Shown in pieces: positions 39,322-44,585 of a stretch of 44,585 bases of DNA. The translations under genes and the position numbers were made by a program. The notes beneath the pieces were generated by a model. It ran no database searches. It saw nothing but the letters and a program-made list of their open reading frames with translations, and had not been told where the DNA came from. The stretch comes from Streptomyces beigongshangae (lineage in GTDB: Bacteria; Actinomycetota; Actinomycetes; Streptomycetales; Streptomycetaceae), in assembly GCF_019710745.1 (NCBI RefSeq), contig NZ_JAHKJW010000058.1, forward strand, positions 1 to 44,585, written 5' to 3'. Every line of letters begins with the position of its first letter. The stretch's first letter is position 1.

Positions 39322-39498
39322 AAGCGCCAGGGCCTTTCGCTCAGTGTGCGCTCGGGGATTCGCACGTCGGCGAAATCGACATGCCACCTACGGTGCCGTT
39401 GTAAACCCCTCTGAGTGTTTTGCGTCGCTTTAGGTACCTCGTCCGGCGGAGTCTCCGTTCGCGACTTACGACCATTACGGTGACCGGTTTCGGTCCGG

Positions 39499-39504
39499 TA
39501 GGGT
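39499..39504 (+). promoter_or_regulatory. Leaderless -10 element (TAGGGT) for the TIGR02611-like gene
   Basis: TAGGGT lies 8 bases upstream of ATG 39513, without a Shine-Dalgarno sequence. This is the same hexamer and placement as at 16,241 (-) and 16,292 (+). Confidence 0.55.
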
Positions 39505-39512
39505 TTGGCCGT

Positions 39513-39947
39513 ATGAATACGGGGAGTGACCGAACGGGGGAGGTCGCCGTGGCGGCCGACGAAACGAAGAGCGAGCAGGCGCTCGGATCCCGTGCGCCGC
39601 AATTCGTCAGGGCACGTCGCATGCTGCATCTGAGCTGGCAGGTGGGCGTGTTCGTGGTGGGTCTCGCGGTCGTCGTGGTCGGTGTGATCATGCTGCCCCT
39701 GCCCGGTCCGGGGTGGCTGGTGATCTTCGCAGGTATGGCGATCTGGGCGACCGAGTTCGTCTGGGCGCAGCTGGTGTTGCGCTGGACGAAACGCAAAGTG
39801 ACCGAGGCGACACAGCGGGCGCTCGATCCGAAGGTCCGGCGCCGGAACATCATCCTGACGACCGTCGGACTGCTGGTCATCGCGGTGCTGGCCGGGGTGT
39901 ACGTCTGGAAGTTCGGGTTCGAGATGCCGTGGAAGATCAAGGAGTAG
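39513..39947 (+). CDS. TIGR02611-family small membrane protein
   Basis: The 144-residue protein has a soluble Asp/Glu-rich start and two close membrane segments (QVGVFVVGLAVVVVGVIMLP and GWLVIFAGMAIWATEFVWAQ). A basic loop RWTKRKVTEATQRALDPKVRRR and a third span IILTTVGLLVIAVLAGVYVW follow. The PLPGPGWLVIFAGMAIWATE block matches the actinobacterial TIGR02611 family, of unknown function. The start at 39513 is favoured by the TAGGGT element; longer frames are unsupported. It is divergent from ssgB across 191 bases. Confidence 0.9.
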   Translation: MNTGSDRTGEVAVAADETKSEQALGSRAPQFVRARRMLHLSWQVGVFVVGLAVVVVGVIMLPLPGPGWLVIFAGMAIWATEFVWAQLVLRWTKRKVTEATQRALDPKVRRRNIILTTVGLLVIAVLAGVYVWKFGFEMPWKIKE

Positions 39948-40015
39948 GGGCGCCGCGTGCGTGTGCGGGCGGGTCGGAGGCACTCTCTGACATGGGGTAA
40001 TCTTTTCCTGCGCCC

Positions 40016-40087
40016 GGGCGATTAGCTCAGCGGGAGAGCGCTTCGTTCACACCGAAGAGGTCACTGGTTCGATCCCAGTATCGCCCA
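40016..40087 (+). tRNA. tRNA-Val (CAC)
   Basis: The acceptor is GGGCGAT/ATCGCCC, the D-arm GCTCAGCGGGAGAGC, the anticodon stem-loop CTTCG-TTCACAC-CGAAG with anticodon CAC, and the T-arm ACTGGTTCGATCCCAGT. The discriminator is A and CCA is not encoded. TAATCT (39998-40003) upstream may be its -10. Confidence 0.97.
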
Positions 40088-40091
40088 CACT

Positions 40092-40143
40092 GCCGACAGG
40101 CGGTTCGGCCCACGGGTTCCGTGGGTCCGAACCGCCTGTCGGC
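40092..40143 (+). terminator. Long terminator hairpin after tRNA-Val (CAC)
   Basis: GCCGACAGGCGGTTCGG (40092-40108) pairs with its exact complement (40127-40143). Inside, CCCACGG/CCGTGGG adds 7 pairs past one bulged T, and the loop is GTT. From 40144 to 40540 I see no gene, only a partial copy of the dispersed repeat on the minus strand (40398-40428). Confidence 0.9.
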
Positions 40144-40543
40144 GTTCTGCGGGGTGTGCTCGTATTTCCGGCCGTGCCGTGGTGGCTGCCGGGCGGTCGG
40201 CGTGGCGCCGGGTCCGGACCCGGCGCCGGCCTCGGTCGGCGCGGTCGGTCCGGTGGGTCCGACCGGTCCGTCCGGTCCGTTCGCGTCCGGGGTTCCGAAG
40301 CCCTCCCGTGCCCGCGAACGCGTCCGGAGTGCGCCCCGATGTGCGGCCGGGGGCGCCCCACGGGGCGGGGCCGGCGTCGTGGGGCGGACGCGGGTGTCCT
40401 GCGGCTGGTCGCGCAGTCCCTCGCGCACCCGTACGGCCCGCCCTCCCGCCCTACCTGCGCAACCGCCCAACTGCCCAGGGAATTCGCCCCGGTTCGGGCC
40501 GTCGCGTCCGCGGGCCCGTTCACATCAATTCCTGTCCGAATCA

Positions 40544-40603
40544 TTGACGCCCGTGGAGCGCCTCCGTAGCTTGTGCCAGCAAGCGCTTACTTGAAACGAT
40601 TCA
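40544..40603 (+). promoter_or_regulatory. Promoter and LacI-type operators of the sugar ABC operon
   Basis: TTGACG (40544-40549) and TAGCTT (40567-40572) are exactly 17 bases apart. Just downstream lie the palindrome AAGCGCTT (40581-40588) and TGAA-ACGA-TTCA (40592-40603), both like sites of LacI/GalR-family repressors. Binding there would block transcription of the operon starting at 40654. Confidence 0.7.
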
Positions 40604-40653
40604 CGGCAACGGACGACGGACAGCGGACGGCGACATCGCAGGGAGGCCCGACC

Positions 40654-41949
40654 ATGGGGAAAAACGGGAGTGTCGAGAGGCGGGCGGTCCTCAGGGCGGC
40701 GGCCGGAGCGTCGCTGGCGACGGTCGGGCTGGCCGCGACGGCCGGCTGCGGCGACGGCGGCGACGGCGGGCCGGGTGACGGAACCGTCGAGATCCGCTTC
40801 GCCTGGTGGGGCGCGGAGGAACGCGCCAAGCGCATCAACCGGTCCATCGAGCTCTTCGAGGAGAAGTATCCGAAGATCAAGGTGAAGACGGACTTCCAGG
40901 ATTACGTGGCCTTTTGGGAGAAGTTCCAGACCCAGGCCGCGGGCGGAAATCCACCGGACGTATTCCAGAACGCGGTCGCGTTTCTTCGGAAGTACGACAG
41001 GAGAAGCGTTCTGCTCGACCTCAAGTCGCAGGTGGACGCCGGAAATCTGAGCCTTGAGAACTTCCGCTCCGGTATCGAGAAGATCGGCGAAGTCGACGGG
41101 AAACTCCTGGGTGTGCCCGTCGGCTCCAACACCATGTCGCTCGTCATCGACGAGAAGGTCTTCGAAAAGGCGGGCGTCACGCCGGAGCAGGGCTGGACCT
41201 GGGACGAGTACTTCGGTGCGCTGAAGAAGATCCACGACACCCAGAAGGTGGCGGGCGACACCGGCTACTTCGGGATCATGTACCTCTACGACCTCTATCT
41301 GCGGCAGAACGGCAAGGCGTTCTTCACCGAGGACGGACTCGGCTTCGACGAGGCCGACCTGACGGAGTGGTGGCAGGACGGCTACAACCGCGTGAAGGCC
41401 GGCATCGTCACCGATCCGAAGCGGGTCGAGCAGCTCAAGCCCAAGTCGGCGCTGGCATCCGGCGACGGCGCGTCGGAGTTCACCTGGGACAACTTCACCG
41501 TGCGCTACACCACGGAGGGCGACAGCACCTACGGGCTGGCGCCGATCCCCACGACCGACGGCAAGGAGACCGGTCAGTACCTCGGCTCGCTCATGCTGAG
41601 CGGCTCCGCGCGGACCAGGCATCCCGAGGAGGTCGCCCGGTTCATCGACTTCATGGTGCACGACCCCGGGGTCGGCAGGATCATGGGCTACGACCGCGGC
41701 ATCCTCGCCACCACCGAGCAGTTCGAGGCGTACAAGCCGACCGACGCCCCCAACCAGGCCATCGCCCAGTACGAGGAGGACGTCGCCGAGGCCGGACTGC
41801 TCGGGGCCATCACCCCGCACCCGGCCGGCGCCGACACCGTGGAGGCCGCGTTCCTGCGCATCGCCGGTGACATGTCGACGGGCAAGACCAAGGTCTCCGA
41901 CGCGGTCGAGCAGTTCTTCTCCGAGGCGAAGACCGCTCTCGCCGCCTGA
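40654..41949 (+). CDS. Sugar-binding lipoprotein of an ABC importer (family 1)
   Basis: The 431-residue extracytoplasmic solute-binding protein has a twin-arginine-like n-region (VERRAVLRAAAG) and a lipobox TAGC with lipidated C32. After a Gly/Asp linker the mature part has the family 1 fold, with VEIRFAWWGAEERAKRINRS near the start and the domain-crossing segment GWTWDEYFGALKKIHD. The sugar, probably an oligosaccharide, cannot be told. ATG 40654 follows GGGAGG at 7 bases. It is the first gene of an operon with two permeases. The promoter and LacI-type palindromes at 40544-40603 suggest sugar-induced control. Confidence 0.93.
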   Translation: MGKNGSVERRAVLRAAAGASLATVGLAATAGCGDGGDGGPGDGTVEIRFAWWGAEERAKRINRSIELFEEKYPKIKVKTDFQDYVAFWEKFQTQAAGGNPPDVFQNAVAFLRKYDRRSVLLDLKSQVDAGNLSLENFRSGIEKIGEVDGKLLGVPVGSNTMSLVIDEKVFEKAGVTPEQGWTWDEYFGALKKIHDTQKVAGDTGYFGIMYLYDLYLRQNGKAFFTEDGLGFDEADLTEWWQDGYNRVKAGIVTDPKRVEQLKPKSALASGDGASEFTWDNFTVRYTTEGDSTYGLAPIPTTDGKETGQYLGSLMLSGSARTRHPEEVARFIDFMVHDPGVGRIMGYDRGILATTEQFEAYKPTDAPNQAIAQYEEDVAEAGLLGAITPHPAGADTVEAAFLRIAGDMSTGKTKVSDAVEQFFSEAKTALAA

Positions 41950-41960
41950 GGGGAACAGCC

Positions 41961-42920
41961 GTGACGACACTCATCGAGGACTCTCCGCCGGACGCCCCGG
42001 AGAAGCATCCCGGTCCCCCCGCGGCCGTACGGCGCCGGGGGCGCCGGGAGAACCTGGCCGGCTACCTCTTCATGTCGCCGTGGATCGCGGGCTTCCTGCT
42101 GCTGACCGCGGGACCCATGACCGCCTCGCTCTATTTCGCGTTCACCGACTACAACCTCTTCAACTCCCCGAAGTGGATCGGCCTCGACAACTTCACCCGG
42201 ATGCTCGACGATCCGCGGTGGCAGAAGTCGGTGGAGGTGACGGCGAAATACGTCGTCATCGGCACCCCGCTGAAACTGCTGCTCGCCCTGGGGGTCGCCC
42301 TGCTGCTGGCGCAGAGCCGGCGCGGGCAGGCCTTCTACCGGGCCGCTTTCTACGCCCCCTCGCTGATCGGCGCGAGCGTGTCCGTCGGCTTCGTGTGGCG
42401 GGCGCTGTTCTCCGACGACGCCGTCGTGGACCGTACGCAGTCGTCCCTCGGCTTCGACGTCGGCGGCTGGGTCGGCAATCCGGACTGGGTGCTCCACAGC
42501 CTGGTGGCGCTCACCGTCTGGCAGTTCGGCGCCCCGATGGTCATCTTCCTGGCCGGGCTCAAGCAGGTGCCGAAGGAGCTGTACGAGGCGGCCGAGGTCG
42601 ACGGCGCGGGGCCGTTCAAGCGGTTCTGGAGCATCACCCTGCCGATGATCTCCCCGGTGCTGTTCTTCAACGTGCTGCTGGAGACCATCCACTCGTTCCA
42701 GATCTTCGGATCCGCGTACGTCGTCTCCAACACCAGCTGCGGGCCCGCCGACGCCACGCTCGTCTACACCTGTTACCTCTACCAGAAGGGCTTCAAGGAG
42801 GCCCAGATGGGCTTCGCCTCCGCGATGGCCTGGATGCTGCTGCTCGCCGTGGCACTGGTGACGGCGGTCCTCTTCTGGTCCCAGAAGCGATGGGTGCACT
42901 ACGAGGAGGCCGCCCGATGA
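41961..42920 (+). CDS. Sugar ABC importer permease, MalF type
   Basis: This 319-residue inner-membrane protein has six spans, the first at LAGYLFMSPWIAGFLLLTAG. The cytosolic EAA loop EAAEVDGAGPFKRFWSITLP (about 210-229) couples to the ATPase. The GTG start at 41961 follows GAGGGGAA and lies 11 bases after the binding-protein stop. The stop overlaps the next permease start by 4 bases (ATGA), so translation is coupled. No ATP-binding subunit is encoded here; in Streptomyces the shared ATPase MsiK often serves such importers. Confidence 0.94.
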   Translation: MTTLIEDSPPDAPEKHPGPPAAVRRRGRRENLAGYLFMSPWIAGFLLLTAGPMTASLYFAFTDYNLFNSPKWIGLDNFTRMLDDPRWQKSVEVTAKYVVIGTPLKLLLALGVALLLAQSRRGQAFYRAAFYAPSLIGASVSVGFVWRALFSDDAVVDRTQSSLGFDVGGWVGNPDWVLHSLVALTVWQFGAPMVIFLAGLKQVPKELYEAAEVDGAGPFKRFWSITLPMISPVLFFNVLLETIHSFQIFGSAYVVSNTSCGPADATLVYTCYLYQKGFKEAQMGFASAMAWMLLLAVALVTAVLFWSQKRWVHYEEAAR

Positions 42921-43789
42921 GCACCACCACGAGCCCCACCGGACGCGGACGCGGGCGCGGTGGTGCCGGGGCGCTCGCCTGGCACCTCGGCGCCCTGCTC
43001 GTCCTCGCGGTGGTCCTCTATCCCGTCATCTGGGTCCTCGGCGCCTCGTTCAAGCCCAGCCGGGAGATCATCGGCAGTCTGGAGCTCTTCCCGACCAGCC
43101 CGATCCTGCAGAACTTCAAAGGGCTCGCCGACGGCATCGCGGACATCTCGATCGCCACGTTCTTCCAGAACTCCCTCTTCTACGCGCTCGGCTCCGTCGT
43201 CGGCATCCTGGTCTCCTGCTCGCTGACGGCGTACGCGTTCGCGCGCATCCGGTTCGCCGGGCGCGACCTGATGTTCTCGCTGATGATCGGCACGCTGCTG
43301 CTGCCGTACCACGTGCTGCTCATCCCGCAGTACGTGATGTTCCAGAAGATGGAAATGATCAATACGTACGTGCCGCTGCTGATCGGCAAGTACCTGGCCA
43401 CCGAGGCGTTCTTCGTCTTCCTCATGGTGCAGTTCATGCGGAACCTGCCGAGGGAGCTGGACGAGGCGGCGCGGCTCGACGGCTGCGGTCATCTGCGGAT
43501 CTACTGGTCGATCGTGCTGCCGCTGTGCCGGCCCGCCCTCATCACCAGTGCGATCTTCACCTTCATCAACGCCTGGAACGACTTCATGGGCCCGCTGATC
43601 TACCTCAACGAGCCGGCCAAGTACACCGTCTCCCTCGGCATGATGATGTTCCGCGACCAGGAGGGCGTCGCCAACTACGGCGGCATGATCGCCATGTCGC
43701 TGGTGGCGCTGCTGCCCGTGCTGGCCTTCTTCCTCGCCTTCCAGCGCTACCTGATCGACGGTATGGCGACCTCCGGTCTGAAGGGCTGA
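42917..43789 (+). CDS. Sugar ABC importer permease, MalG type
   Basis: The 290-residue partner permease has six spans, beginning GALAWHLGALLVLAVVLYP. The EAA loop is EAARLDGCGHLRIYWSIVLP (about 182-201), and the end IDGMATSGLKG is typical of MalG-type subunits. ATG 42917 overlaps the preceding permease stop. It forms a heterodimer with that protein. Seven bases downstream the YesL-like gene starts. Confidence 0.94.
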   Translation: MSTTTSPTGRGRGRGGAGALAWHLGALLVLAVVLYPVIWVLGASFKPSREIIGSLELFPTSPILQNFKGLADGIADISIATFFQNSLFYALGSVVGILVSCSLTAYAFARIRFAGRDLMFSLMIGTLLLPYHVLLIPQYVMFQKMEMINTYVPLLIGKYLATEAFFVFLMVQFMRNLPRELDEAARLDGCGHLRIYWSIVLPLCRPALITSAIFTFINAWNDFMGPLIYLNEPAKYTVSLGMMMFRDQEGVANYGGMIAMSLVALLPVLAFFLAFQRYLIDGMATSGLKG

Positions 43790-43796
43790 GCCGGTC

Positions 43797-44456
43797 ATGA
43801 CCCAGACGCGCACGAAGCCCCGCACGAAGCCTCGCACGAAGCCCCGTACGGCCGCCGCCGGGCCGGAGTCCGCCTTCGCCGAGCGGTTCGGGCTCTTCGC
43901 GGAGTGCCTGCTCACCGGGGTGTGGATCGCGGTGGCCTCGCTGCCCGTGGTCACCTACCCCGCCGCGTTCGCCGCCGGGTCACGGCACCTGCGGCGGCGT
44001 ACGGCGCAGGTGGGCGGCGGGTGGCGGGAGTTCGTCGCGGACTTCCGTGCCGCCGTGCGCGGCGGGTGGGCCGCGGGAATCGCCGGGTGGGCCGCGGCGC
44101 TCGTGGTGTGGGTGGACGTCCAGGCCGTGCGCGCCGGGATACCCGGCGGCCCGGCCGTCGGGGCCGTCGGGCTGTTCGCGCTGATCGGGCTGGCCGTCGC
44201 CGGACTGCGCGCGGCGGCGGTCTGGGAGCCCGGTGCCTCCTGGCGGGAGCTGCTGGGCGCCGCCGGACGCCGTACCGTCCTCGACCCCGCGGGGTCCTTC
44301 CTGCTCGTCGGGGGACTGGCCGTGGTGGCCCTCTCCGCCTGGTCCGTGCCGCCGCTGGCGGTCCCCGTCCTCGGCGCCGTCGCGGCGGCGGCCCTCGCCG
44401 TGGAGGAACGCGCAGTGCGGGAGCGCGCCGTGCGGGAGCGCGGCCGACGCCGCTGA
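43797..44456 (+). CDS. YesL-like (DUF624-type) membrane protein
   Basis: The 219-residue protein opens with a perfect tripeptide-type repeat (TKPRTKPRTKPRT), encoded by near-identical 12-base units. Four or five hydrophobic segments follow, e.g. LFAECLLTGVWIAVASLPVV, AAGIAGWAAALVVWVDVQAV and AVGLFALIGLAVAGLRAAAV. YesL/DUF624 proteins usually sit in sugar ABC operons, as here, and their exact role is unknown. ATG 43797 is 7 bases after the permease stop, so it belongs to the same operon. The end has a second repeat, EERAVRERAVRERG. Confidence 0.85.
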   Translation: MTQTRTKPRTKPRTKPRTAAAGPESAFAERFGLFAECLLTGVWIAVASLPVVTYPAAFAAGSRHLRRRTAQVGGGWREFVADFRAAVRGGWAAGIAGWAAALVVWVDVQAVRAGIPGGPAVGAVGLFALIGLAVAGLRAAAVWEPGASWRELLGAAGRRTVLDPAGSFLLVGGLAVVALSAWSVPPLAVPVLGAVAAAALAVEERAVRERAVRERGRRR

Positions 44457-44561
44457 CCGGGGGTTTCCGGCAGGGCCGATGCGCCGGCGCCACTCCTCTA
44501 CATGTCATGTCCCTGACTTTTTCGTAAGGCTTCACAAGGCTTCGCAAGGAAAGGAAAAGCC

Positions 44562-44585
44562 ATGTCCCCCATCCCTCGCAGATCC
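44562..44585 (+). CDS. Start of a further gene, cut by the right edge
   Basis: ATG 44562 is preceded by AAGGAAAGGAAAAG, a strong ribosome site, and only eight codons (MSPIPRRS) are visible. The basic start would fit a signal peptide, so it may encode a secreted enzyme for the sugar imported by the upstream operon. That is inference. A partly repeated AAGGCTTC motif (44526-44543) lies just upstream. Confidence 0.55.

Noticed and set aside
39340..39420. Sigma-H promoter for ssgB
   Set aside because: A GTTT motif exists on the minus strand but the -10 GGGTA-type element at the right distance is not convincing.

Overview
The window is high-GC actinobacterial chromosome, almost certainly Streptomyces. 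Strong third-position G/C bias, GTG and TTG starts, leaderless promoters, rare TTA codons and a clear ssgB sporulation gene all point there. The gene order (argH, a glpQ1-like phosphodiesterase, an ECF sigma factor, metNIQ, cobalamin genes, a Gly/Cys/Val tRNA cluster, ssgB) matches my recollection of the core arm of S. coelicolor. That synteny is from memory and was not computed.

Left part (1-12,500). A secreted-protein gene runs off the left edge. Next is argH behind a promoter whose -10 is covered by ARG-box-like palindromes. Positions 2,100-6,700 look like an accessory insertion of variable base composition: a secreted fibronectin-III protein, an unrecognised propeller-like protein, an AraC-type regulator and a secreted I36-type protease inhibitor. 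The two secreted genes each carry an early TTA codon, so both probably depend on bldA. A MarR regulator, an aldo/keto reductase, a TetR regulator translationally coupled to a DHA2-type MFS exporter, and a frameshifted EamA permease pseudogene follow.

Middle (11,800-29,600). This is housekeeping and nutrient uptake: a PlsC acyltransferase; a Tat-exported glycerophosphodiesterase preceded by PHO-box-like repeats and a 12-copy heptamer array; an ECF sigma factor; acetyltransferases; a pair of small membrane proteins divergent from a HAD phosphatase, with mirrored leaderless promoters; and the methionine importer metNIQ. metNIQ is preceded by a 28-residue leader ORF ending in a Cys/Met-rich run. 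Three cobalamin/siroheme genes follow: CobL (CbiE-CbiT), a giant fusion of a 765-residue disordered region with BluB and CobT, and a CysG-like bifunctional enzyme. A leaderless SpoU-type methyltransferase ends this part.

Right part (29,600-44,585). A membrane Ser/Thr kinase is followed by a small conserved gene interrupted by a palindromic insert, a small membrane protein, an APH-fold kinase and a zinc-ribbon protein. A minus-strand tRNA cluster (Gly, Cys, four Val) comes next; one Val copy has a chimeric, mismatched acceptor stem. Then come a class IV aminotransferase, a double-GNAT protein, a DsbA-family protein, small membrane proteins, a CGNR regulator, ssgB, a TIGR02611-like membrane protein and tRNA-Val(CAC). 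The window ends with a sugar ABC importer operon that has no ATPase gene and a well-formed promoter with LacI-type palindromes. The last gene is cut at the right edge.

The strongest candidates for something under-described are the disordered BluB-CobT fusion with its structured 5' leader, the Cys/Met leader peptide, the chimeric tRNA-Val array and the TTA-tagged secreted genes.
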